From positions 1 through 5,131 of the forward strand of contig WFYB01000181.1 of assembly GCA_015490315.1 (NCBI GenBank): a stretch of 5,131 nucleotides of DNA, written 5' to 3'. The notes under the pieces are model-generated. The model made no database searches, was not told where the DNA came from, and worked only from the letters and a program-made list of their open reading frames with translations. The DNA comes from Sulfurovum sp. GTDB lineage: Bacteria > Campylobacterota > Campylobacteria > Campylobacterales > Sulfurovaceae. The translations under genes and the position numbers were made by a program. This document shows positions 1 to 5,004 of the stretch, piece by piece. Each line of letters opens with the position of its first letter. Positions within the stretch are counted from its first letter, which is position 1.

Positions 1-7
1 AAGCGTA

Positions 8-39
8 ACGACTTCAAGGGTTTTGGGCTTAGAAGTCGT
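8..39. other. Inverted repeat over the nrdB stop codon
   Basis: An 8-base perfect inverted repeat (8-15 with 32-39) encloses a 16-base loop that contains the nrdB stop codon. In the nrdB mRNA this could fold just at the end of translation. The few bases beyond it in the window show no U-tract, so it is not a standard intrinsic terminator. It may be chance, or part of a 3' processing or attenuation structure whose remainder lies outside the window. Confidence 0.25.
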
Positions 40-1048
40 CAAGATCGAGACTTCCTTTGGAGTAGTTGGTCACATTGCCTTCGAAGAAGTTGGTCTTCTG
101 GTCATTGAACTGCGAGAAGTTATCCACCCATTTGATCGGATGCTCTACATTGTAGAGTCTCTCCAGCCCGACCGCATGCAACCGCTTGTCCGCAAGATAC
201 TTGATGTACTGCTCGATGATCTCATCGGTCAGCCCCAGTATCTGTCCTTGTGTGATATACGATCCCCACTGCGTTTCGAGCTTGACCGCAGCTTCAAACA
301 TCTCATAGACCTCATCGATCAGTTCAGGGGTAAAGAGCTCCGGACGCTCCTTGCGTGTGGAGTTGATCATATTTTGGAAGATCAGCAGGTGTGTCACTTC
401 ATCTCTCTGGATAAAACGGATCATCTGTGCCGATCCGAGCATTTTGTCCGCACGCGCCAGGGTATAAAGATAGGCAAAACCGCTGTAGAAGTAGATCCCC
501 TCGAGGATCTGGTTGGCGAACATCGCTTTGACGATATTTTGATCTGTCGGATTTTCCGAGAGTTCATCATAGACCTTGGCGATGGCATCATTCTTGGACT
601 TGAGCATCATATCTCTGCGCCAAAGCTCATAGATCTCTTCGGTATTGGTCGAGATGGAGTCTACCATCACCGCATAGCTTTGAGAGTGCAGCGCCTCTTC
701 AAATGCCTGGCGCACCAGGATCAGGTTGACCTCCGGCGCAGTGATAAAAGGATTCATATTGTCGATGATATTATTCGTCTGCAGCGAATCCATGAAGATC
801 AGCTGTGCCAGCACCTTGTCGTATGCCTGTTTCTCCGCGGGTGTGAGGTTTTTGTAGTCGTTGACATCCCTTGTCATATCGACCTCTTTGGGGAACCATG
901 TATTGTTGAGCATCATCTCCCAAAGGTTGTATGCCCACTGGTATTTGATATCATTGAGTTCGAAGATACCTGTCGGATTCCCCCCAAATATACGGCGTTC
1001 GTTCGTTTTCTCTTCCGATTCGGGGTTGTATATCTTTTTACGTTCCAT
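29..1048 (-). CDS. nrdB: Ribonucleoside-diphosphate reductase, beta subunit (class I, tyrosyl radical)
   Basis: This is the small (R2) subunit of aerobic class I ribonucleotide reductase. It houses the di-iron centre and tyrosyl radical that start reduction of ribonucleotides on the large subunit NrdA, supplying dNTPs in the cytoplasm. The 339-residue length is normal. All metal ligands are visible at the expected spacing: D87, E118, H121 (EALH motif), E183 (LEG motif), E217 and H220 (RDEVTH motif). The radical tyrosine is Y125 (HSQSY). The radical-transfer residues W51 and D216 are present, and Y329 near the C-terminus fits the mobile-tail tyrosine. The acidic DLDDF tail is the usual NrdA-docking peptide. 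The start at 1048 is supported by AGAGGGA (1054-1060 on the complement) five bases upstream. The gene is transcribed divergently from its neighbour. nrdA is not in the window. Ligands are matched to the E. coli enzyme from family knowledge. Confidence 0.96.
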   Translation of the reverse strand: MERKKIYNPESEEKTNERRIFGGNPTGIFELNDIKYQWAYNLWEMMLNNTWFPKEVDMTRDVNDYKNLTPAEKQAYDKVLAQLIFMDSLQTNNIIDNMNPFITAPEVNLILVRQAFEEALHSQSYAVMVDSISTNTEEIYELWRRDMMLKSKNDAIAKVYDELSENPTDQNIVKAMFANQILEGIYFYSGFAYLYTLARADKMLGSAQMIRFIQRDEVTHLLIFQNMINSTRKERPELFTPELIDEVYEMFEAAVKLETQWGSYITQGQILGLTDEIIEQYIKYLADKRLHAVGLERLYNVEHPIKWVDNFSQFNDQKTNFFEGNVTNYSKGSLDLDDF

Positions 1049-1090
1049 TTTGATCCCTCTATAAACATTTTGTCGCTAAATTTAAAATAC

Positions 1091-1096
1091 ATTATA
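1091..1096 (-). promoter_or_regulatory. Probable sigma-70 -10 box of nrdB
   Basis: On the minus strand the sequence TGTGTATAAT contains a perfect -10 hexamer with a TGTG extension upstream. A start of transcription about 7 bases downstream would give a leader of roughly 36 bases ending in the nrdB ribosome binding site. No good -35 hexamer is seen at 16-18 bases, which fits Campylobacterota promoters, where the -35 box is weak or absent. No repressor operator was recognised. Confidence 0.6.
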
Positions 1097-1118
1097 CACA
1101 TTAAGACTTATTTTTAGC

Positions 1119-1124
1119 TACAAT
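1119..1124 (+). promoter_or_regulatory. Candidate -10 box placed for a leaderless transcript
   Basis: TACAAT ends seven bases before the ATG at 1131, so transcription from it would begin at or within a base or two of the start codon. There is no purine-rich Shine-Dalgarno sequence in front of the ATG, and an in-frame TGA (1125-1127) rules out a longer N-terminus. Together these suggest a leaderless mRNA. The -10 match is five of six and no -35 is evident. Confidence 0.4.
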
Positions 1125-1130
1125 TGACGC

Positions 1131-1655
1131 ATGAAAAAGATCGAAGCGCAGAAGCTCAAAAAGCTCATGGATGATATCTACTATCGACCCTTTGCCAATG
1201 TCGTACACTTCAGTGATGAAGATATCGGACTCTCTACCGAACTTGCTCACTATTGCACCCAAAAAGAGTACAGCTACCAGCTCAATACACCCGATGAGGC
1301 ATTTGCCGCCGAAGCCAAAGCAGCCTTTGAGGAACTCCCCTCCGCCAAGGCATTCAAAATGCCCCTCAGCCGCCCCAAGTTCCGTATCGCCGGCAAAGAG
1401 TATGAGTACTTTATCCTGACACTCGAGATCGATGCCTCTGAGCGCACTCCCTTTTTGAGAAAAGCGCACGATATCATCAGAAGCCACGGCAAAATCGTGA
1501 TATTTATCCCCAAAGGCAACCGTACACTCCAGGATCAGTGGATCGCCGATCTCGAAGAGACACTCTTTGTCGCTACCAGCGTACTCGAGGGCATCTTCGA
1601 CCACTACGACATCATCCTCTCCACCAAAATGCACGGATGGGGGGAGAGCCGTTAA
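1131..1655 (+). CDS. Conserved-looking hypothetical protein, possible degenerate methyltransferase fold
   Basis: I do not recognise this 174-residue protein by name. It has no signal peptide or membrane segment and is probably cytoplasmic. Its strand and helix order resembles a class I SAM-dependent methyltransferase. A strand plus helix at 23-42 (NVVHF, then GLSTELAHYC) sits where motif I would be, an acidic helix follows at 53-69, and strand YEYFILTLEID is at 91-101. Helix 106-117 then leads into strand GKIVIFIP at 120-127, like the 'RvLkpGG' segment, with a late strand YDIILST at 159-165. The glycine-rich SAM loop (GxGxG) is missing: the corresponding stretch reads SDEDIG. It may therefore be inactive or bind something else. 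The ATG at 1131 is the first possible start, since TGA precedes it in frame, and it lacks a Shine-Dalgarno sequence. Codon use looks like the neighbours. Coding status is likely; the fold is inference. Confidence 0.8.
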   Translation: MKKIEAQKLKKLMDDIYYRPFANVVHFSDEDIGLSTELAHYCTQKEYSYQLNTPDEAFAAEAKAAFEELPSAKAFKMPLSRPKFRIAGKEYEYFILTLEIDASERTPFLRKAHDIIRSHGKIVIFIPKGNRTLQDQWIADLEETLFVATSVLEGIFDHYDIILSTKMHGWGESR

Positions 1656-1740
1656 ATAAACGACAACTGCTTGTCGTTTATAGGCTCGCACGGCGATCGG
1701 TATATGCGAACACCGTGAGCATCCGATACGCCCGGAGAAA
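1656..1740 (+). repeat. Structured tandem repeat, unit 1 (two hairpins)
   Basis: This is the first of two imperfect copies set exactly 93 bases apart. Hairpin A is an 11-bp perfect stem (1656-1666 with 1671-1681) capped by the loop CTGC, starting one base after the upstream stop codon. Hairpin B has a fixed base, GGCG (1692-1695) pairing with CGCC (1729-1732) beside a single bulged A (1728). Above it come ATCGG (1696-1700) pairing with CCGAT (1723-1727), a 3-base bulge (1701-1703), ATGC (1704-1707) pairing with GCAT (1719-1722), and an 11-base loop that begins and ends in GA. Hairpin A could also end transcription of the upstream gene, but no T-tract follows it. Strand is nominal. Confidence 0.8.
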
Positions 1741-1748
1741 CCAAAACA

Positions 1749-1833
1749 AAAATCACAAACTGCTTTGTGTTGTCCGCCCCGCACGGCGATGCACATATGT
1801 GAGTGAAACGAACATAGCATACGCCCGAGAAAT
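1749..1833 (+). repeat. Structured tandem repeat, unit 2 (same two hairpins, changed stems)
   Basis: This is the second copy, 93 bases after unit 1. Hairpin A keeps the CTGC loop (1760-1763) but its 6-bp stem reads CACAAA/TTTGTG (1754-1759 with 1764-1769); three pairs differ from unit 1 on both sides and still pair. Hairpin B keeps the GGCG/CGCC base (1785-1788 with 1822-1825) and bulged A (1821). Above it are ATGC (1789-1792) with GCAT (1817-1820), a 3-base bulge (1793-1795), TATGT (1796-1800) with ACATA (1812-1816), and again an 11-base GA...GA loop. Three pairs here are also compensatory swaps. Invariant blocks in both copies are CGCACGGCGAT (1780-1790) and ATACGCCCG (1819-1827). Role unknown: a structured RNA or a single-stranded DNA recognition site. 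Confidence 0.8.
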
Positions 1834-1834
1834 C

Positions 1835-1862
1835 AAGGATTAAGGACTAAGGTTTAAGGGGT
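1835..1862 (+). repeat. Heptamer array, left arm (AAGGNNT type)
   Basis: Four consecutive 7-base units occur: AAGGATT, AAGGACT, AAGGTTT and AAGGGGT, starting directly after repeat unit 2. They are the reverse-complement type of the array at 1895-1936, so the two can pair. Positions 1836-1859 against 1912-1935 match at 21 of 24 positions, enclosing a 52-base loop. Confidence 0.75.
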
Positions 1863-1894
1863 CGGTGTAGCATTTTTTATGTATCTTAGCTCTC

Positions 1895-1936
1895 AAGCCT
1901 TAAGCCTTAAGCCTTAAGCCTTAAACCTTAATCCTC
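1895..1936 (+). repeat. Heptamer array, right arm (AAGCCTT x4 plus two variants)
   Basis: Four perfect tandem copies of AAGCCTT (1895-1922) are followed by AAACCTT and AATCCTC. Each junction creates the palindrome CTTAAG. The outermost units are the closest match to the outermost units of the left arm, as expected if the arms are the two sides of one palindrome. The inner units are more uniform, as expected if they grew by slippage. No coding sense is apparent. Confidence 0.8.
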
Positions 1937-1990
1937 CATTCAGAAGAAACGAGGCGGCTCTTCACGGATATAAATTTAAAGGAGTATCCA

Positions 1991-2006
1991 CGGACAGAGA
2001 TGTCCG
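1991..2006 (+). other. Small hairpin with GAGA tetraloop
   Basis: CGGACA (1991-1996) pairs perfectly with TGTCCG (2001-2006) around the loop GAGA, which fits the stable GNRA tetraloop class. A weaker 5-bp stem lies just before it (GGATA 1966-1970 with TATCC 1985-1989), and the long palindrome 2006-2100 follows without a gap. Positions 1937-1965 show nothing I can assign. The run of folded elements could be one structured RNA or one dispersed DNA element. It does not match any riboswitch class I can recognise. Confidence 0.45.
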
Positions 2007-2100
2007 AGCATGAAATAGTGTGAAAAGCCACCCGGAAAGACGCAGAGGTATAAGGGAGGAAGGGGAAACCTCTTTGTCTTTCTCATTCACAGTATAGCTC
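2006..2100. repeat. Imperfect palindrome of about 95 bases, MITE-like
   Basis: Nested arms pair from outside in. GAGC (2006-2009) pairs with GCTC (2097-2100). Then 2015-2024 pairs with 2086-2095 with one mismatch. Finally the 14-base arms 2036-2049 and 2068-2081 pair at 12 positions plus one possible G-T pair. The centre is purine-rich (2050-2067). The CGCAGAGG...CCTCTTTGTCT wording recalls dispersed 'cagagacgcagagg' hairpins seen between genes in many bacterial genomes; that resemblance is from memory only. The element lies upstream of the proposed mqo promoter, so it is more likely a dispersed element or separate transcript than an mqo leader. No ORF is credible here. Confidence 0.5.
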
Positions 2101-2142
2101 TCTTTTGTGTACTGATTGTGAACTCTCAAACTACACGCGGAT

Positions 2143-2169
2143 TTTACATAACTTACGATACGCTATACT
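2143..2169 (+). promoter_or_regulatory. Candidate promoter of the mqo-gltA operon
   Basis: The -10 candidate is TATACT (2164-2169). TTTACA (2143-2148) is a possible -35 but sits at a short 15-base spacing. Transcription from about 2176 would give a leader of roughly 34 bases that includes the mqo ribosome binding site. No operator was recognised, and 2101-2142 shows nothing assignable. Confidence 0.45.
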
Positions 2170-2209
2170 ACATAAAGGACAGATCCAATAATTCTAAAAG
2201 GGAATAGCG

Positions 2210-3568
2210 ATGATCAACGGCTCTTACTATACTCAGGTGACCATTATCGGCGGCGGGATCATCGGTGCGGCACTGCTCTTTATGCTCTCACGCTACAGCG
2301 ATATCGAATCGGTCACCCTCTTCGAGAAATATGACAAACCCGCCTCACTCAACTCCTCAGCCAAAGCCAACTCGCAGACGCTGCATATCGGCGATATAGA
2401 AACCAATTACGATCTACCAAAATCCCAAAAGGTCTCCGCATCCTCCTCTATGGTTGCCAACTTCATTACCCATTTTGGCTATGAAGGAACCGTTGGCTTT
2501 CGCGGTACCAAAATGGTGCTTGCCGTCGGCAGCGAAGAGATAGAGCGGCTGCGGGAGCGCCATGAGCGTTTCCAAGCCCTCTTCCCCTATCTTGAGCTCT
2601 GGGATGCCCAGACCCTCAGCGAGATTGAACCGCTACTGATGAAAGAGCGCAAAGAGCCTGTGCTCGCACTGGGTGCCAAAGATCGCATCACGACCGTTGA
2701 TTACGGCAGGCTCTCTGAGACCTTTATCGATCTTGCAGCCAAAGAGAAGTGCAGCGTCGACCTCAACTTCAACACCGAAGTGACCGCCATCTCCAAAAAA
2801 TGGGGCAAATACCTCATCCATACTAACCGGGGAGAGTTCCTCAGCGATATGGTGATCGTCAATGCCGGTGCCCACTCCCTGCTGCTGGCACACGAGATGG
2901 GCTATGGGAGACACTATGCGATGCTGCCTATCGGGGGCAGCTTCTACTTTGCAGACCGAGCGCTGCTGGACAGCAAGGTCTACACCATGCAAAACCCCAA
3001 GCTTCCCTTCGCCGTAGTGCATGCCGATCCTGACCTGACTGCAGACTGGAAGAGTCGTTTTGGACCTACTGCCTTTGCCATGCCAAAGCTCGAACGCTAC
3101 CATGACATAGAGATCCGAAACCTCTTTGAGATGCTCAGCCTCGATCGCAGTGTACTTGAGGTTTATATGGATCTGATGAAGGATGAGGAGATACGTGAGT
3201 ATATCCTGCGCAACTTCGCACATGAGCTCCCAGGTATTGGCAGCAGCTACTTCATCAAAGAGGCACAAAAGATCATCCCCTCCCTGCGAAGCGATGATAT
3301 CTACTATGCTCAAGGCTACGGCGGTATGCGCCCGCAGATCATAGACAAAAAGAGCAAGCGTCTGCTGCTGGGAGAAGCGAAGATAGACAGCGGTGAGGGA
3401 ATCATCTTCAACATGACCCCAAGTCCCGGTGCCTCCAGCTGTCTGGGCAATGCCTTTGAAGATACCAAACGTATCTGCAAGCGCCTTGGCAAAACACTCT
3501 ACAAACAGAAGATTAAAAAGGAGTTATGCGATGAAAAAGAATATTGTTACCTTAGTCGATCACAATAG
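2210..3568 (+). CDS. mqo: Malate:quinone oxidoreductase (FAD-dependent)
   Basis: Mqo oxidises L-malate to oxaloacetate and delivers the electrons to the membrane quinone pool, as a peripheral flavoprotein on the cytoplasmic face. At 452 residues it matches the short Campylobacter/Helicobacter form rather than the roughly 550-residue E. coli form. The FAD-binding Rossmann motif GGGIIG is at 14-19, with the ribose-binding acid E39 ending the second strand. The family-typical segment NSQTLHIGDIETNY covers 54-67. C-terminal FAD-domain motifs are GYGGMRPQ (369-376) and MTPSPGASSCLGNA (402-415). The start is supported by AAGGGA (2198-2203), six bases before the ATG. No signal peptide or transmembrane helix is seen. 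The last 13 codons overlap gltA in another frame, so the extreme C-terminus (KEYCYLSRSQ) is constrained by the gltA start region. The neighbour uses its product directly. The family assignment is strong. Confidence 0.94.
   Translation: MINGSYYTQVTIIGGGIIGAALLFMLSRYSDIESVTLFEKYDKPASLNSSAKANSQTLHIGDIETNYDLPKSQKVSASSSMVANFITHFGYEGTVGFRGTKMVLAVGSEEIERLRERHERFQALFPYLELWDAQTLSEIEPLLMKERKEPVLALGAKDRITTVDYGRLSETFIDLAAKEKCSVDLNFNTEVTAISKKWGKYLIHTNRGEFLSDMVIVNAGAHSLLLAHEMGYGRHYAMLPIGGSFYFADRALLDSKVYTMQNPKLPFAVVHADPDLTADWKSRFGPTAFAMPKLERYHDIEIRNLFEMLSLDRSVLEVYMDLMKDEEIREYILRNFAHELPGIGSSYFIKEAQKIIPSLRSDDIYYAQGYGGMRPQIIDKKSKRLLLGEAKIDSGEGIIFNMTPSPGASSCLGNAFEDTKRICKRLGKTLYKQKIKKELCDEKEYCYLSRSQ
3518..3523 (+). 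promoter_or_regulatory. Ribosome binding site that fixes the gltA start inside mqo
   Basis: AAGGAG sits seven bases before the ATG at 3531, within the last codons of mqo. It selects that ATG over an in-frame upstream ATG at 3429, which has no such site and would add 34 residues unlike any citrate synthase N-terminus. Ribosomes translating the end of mqo pass through this site, which favours translational coupling. Confidence 0.85.
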
Positions 3569-4814
3569 CGGCAAAACCTATGAATACCCTGTACTTGAAG
3601 GCACGCGCGGTCCCTCGGTGATCGATATCCGAAACCTCTTTAAGGATACCGGGATGTTCACCTACGATCCGGGCTACACCTCCACTGCCAGTTGTGAGTC
3701 CAAGATTACCTTTATAGACGGTGCTAAAGGGGAGCTGCGCTACCGCGGCATCCCCATCGAAGAGCTTGCGACCAAGCACTCCTATCTCGATACCTGCTAT
3801 CTCCTGCTCAACGGTACGCTGCCTGATCATGTCGAGCACAAAGCGTTCGATCTGGAGCTGAGGCACCGTGCCTTTTTGCACGAAGGACTGCACAACCTTT
3901 TCAAGGCATTCCCTGACAATGCCCACCCCATGGCGACCCTCTCGGCAGCCGTCACGGCACTGGCATCGTTCTACCATGAACATCTCGAGATGGAGAATGA
4001 AGCGGAGTTCAAGGAGATGGCGCACCGCCTCATCGCCAAGATGCCTACCCTCGCCGCCTTTGCCTACCGCCACTCACTGGGTATCCCCTTTATCCAGCCC
4101 GATATCGATCTGAGCTTTACCAAAAACTTTCTGACGATGATGCGCGCCTATCCCGGCGGCAAGATGCACCTAAGCATGCTCGGTCACGAAGAGATCAAAG
4201 AGATAGAGGTACGCGCCCTTGATACGATCTTTACCCTCCATGCCGACCACGAACAAAACGCCTCCACCACTGTCGTGCGCGGGGTCGCCTCGACCGGTGC
4301 ACACCCCTATGTCGCGATCAGCTCGGGTATCGCCGCGCTTTGGGGACGTGCGCACGGCGGAGCCAATGAGTCTGTCATCGCACAGCTTGAAATGATCGGC
4401 TCGGTGGAGAATGTCGATGCCTTCATAGAGCGTGCCAAAGATCCCGATGATAATTTCCGCCTGATGGGCTTTGGGCACCGCGTCTACAAAAACTTCGATC
4501 CTAGAGCACGCATCCTCAAAGAGCTTCAAGATGAACTGCGTATAGAGCTTGGGCTTGACAGCGAACTGATGGCAATCGCCAGAAAGATCGAAGAGACGGC
4601 ACTGAGTGATGAGTACTTCATCTCACGCAACCTCTACCCCAACATCGATTTCTACACCGGCATCATCCTCACCGCACTCAAGATACCCAAGTCGATGTTC
4701 ACCCCTATCTTTGTCATCGGACGCACCGTAGGATGGCTGAGCCAATGGATCGAGTTCAAACAAGACCCCACCTCCAAAATCGCCAGACCGAGACAGCTCT
4801 ACACAGGCGAATAA
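3531..4814 (+). CDS. gltA: Citrate synthase, type II
   Basis: It condenses oxaloacetate with acetyl-CoA to citrate, the entry step of the oxidative TCA cycle, in the cytoplasm. The protein is 427 residues, the same as E. coli GltA, and aligns with it at a constant offset of 11 in the C-terminal half. The catalytic triad is H275 (AHGGANE), H316 (GFGHRVYKNFDPR signature) and D373 (NIDFYTG). Other family blocks are LHADHEQNAST (236-246), RTVGW and the ARPRQLYTG end. The length and N-terminal block (TYDPGYTSTASCES) fit the Gram-negative hexameric type, which NADH often inhibits; inhibition here is inference. R273 replaces the proline usual in the WGPAHGG block beside the catalytic histidine. The start is chosen from the AAGGAG site. 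It overlaps mqo by 38 bases and has no promoter of its own that I can see. It is very unlikely to be methylcitrate synthase, though close paralogues exist. Confidence 0.95.
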   Translation: MKKNIVTLVDHNSGKTYEYPVLEGTRGPSVIDIRNLFKDTGMFTYDPGYTSTASCESKITFIDGAKGELRYRGIPIEELATKHSYLDTCYLLLNGTLPDHVEHKAFDLELRHRAFLHEGLHNLFKAFPDNAHPMATLSAAVTALASFYHEHLEMENEAEFKEMAHRLIAKMPTLAAFAYRHSLGIPFIQPDIDLSFTKNFLTMMRAYPGGKMHLSMLGHEEIKEIEVRALDTIFTLHADHEQNASTTVVRGVASTGAHPYVAISSGIAALWGRAHGGANESVIAQLEMIGSVENVDAFIERAKDPDDNFRLMGFGHRVYKNFDPRARILKELQDELRIELGLDSELMAIARKIEETALSDEYFISRNLYPNIDFYTGIILTALKIPKSMFTPIFVIGRTVGWLSQWIEFKQDPTSKIARPRQLYTGE

Positions 4815-4823
4815 ATTTCCGTA

Positions 4824-4869
4824 GGTGTTGTGCACCATAGGCACTTCCTTTGGTCGCCCTCACAACACC
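4824..4869. repeat. Dyad downstream of gltA, arms GGTGTTGTG/CACAACACC
   Basis: A perfect 9-bp stem (4824-4832 with 4861-4869) begins ten bases after the gltA stop. Its 28-base interior has further pairing: ACCA (4834-4837) with TGGT (4851-4854) and AGG (4839-4841) with CCT (4847-4849). It may help end or stabilise the mqo-gltA transcript, but runs into A-rich rather than T-rich sequence. The arms recur in the dyad at 4917-4938, so a dispersed-repeat or transposon-end origin is more likely than a standard terminator. Confidence 0.6.
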
Positions 4870-4916
4870 AAAAATATGATTTATAATCAAAACTTTCATT
4901 TCATTATAAACTTCAA

Positions 4917-4938
4917 GGTGTTGTCATGGGACAACACC
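4917..4938. repeat. Second dyad with the same arms, GGTGTTGTC/GACAACACC
   Basis: A perfect 9-bp stem (4917-4925 with 4930-4938) is closed by the 4-base loop ATGG. Eight of nine arm bases equal those of the dyad at 4824-4869. The outermost arms, 4824-4831 and 4931-4938, would therefore form terminal inverted repeats of a 115-base AT-rich segment. An AT-rich stretch with a possible -10 (TATAAT 4882-4887) lies between them. It stands about 66 bases beyond the stop of the transposase gene, so it could belong to the insertion sequence's end. A short ATG-led frame of 18 codons here (4926-4982) is not credible. Confidence 0.6.
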
Positions 4939-5004
4939 CTACAAAACACCCAAAAACAGACACCAAAATAAGCCGTTTTTGAGTTAAAGTAAGATTTTTG
5001 GTTG

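Noticed and set aside
23..1117. Long plus-strand open frame of 364 codons opposite nrdB
   Set aside because: It is the antisense shadow of a fully supported nrdB, with no recognisable domain, and it has no ribosome binding site that would compete with that gene.
1687..1734. Integron attC site
   Set aside because: The hairpin has bulges like attC, but the ends lack the RYYYAAC and GTTRRRY core sites and there is no integrase or cassette array in view.
1101..1820. Minus-strand open frame of 239 codons across the unknown gene and the repeats
   Set aside because: It is antisense to 1131-1655 and runs through the structured repeats. Its cysteine- and histidine-rich composition looks like a reversed-frame artefact.
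1656..1833. CRISPR array
   Set aside because: Only two units occur, without an invariant 25-40 base repeat separated by unique spacers, and no cas gene is present.
1978..2023. Small gene after AAAGGAG with ATG at 2000
   Set aside because: The frame ends after seven codons and lies inside the hairpin.
2633..3313. Minus-strand open frame of 226 codons inside mqo
   Set aside because: Shadow of mqo with no domain or start signals.
3429..3530. Upstream in-frame start adding 34 residues to citrate synthase
   Set aside because: The added residues read as out-of-frame mqo, and AAGGAG is correctly spaced for the ATG at 3531.
4623..4844. Minus-strand open frame of 73 codons at the gltA end
   Set aside because: It begins inside the dyad and is otherwise antisense to gltA, with no family resemblance.
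4824..4869. Intrinsic terminator of gltA
   Set aside because: The stem is good but no T-tract follows on the plus strand, and the arms are a repeated motif. Some role in 3' end formation remains possible.
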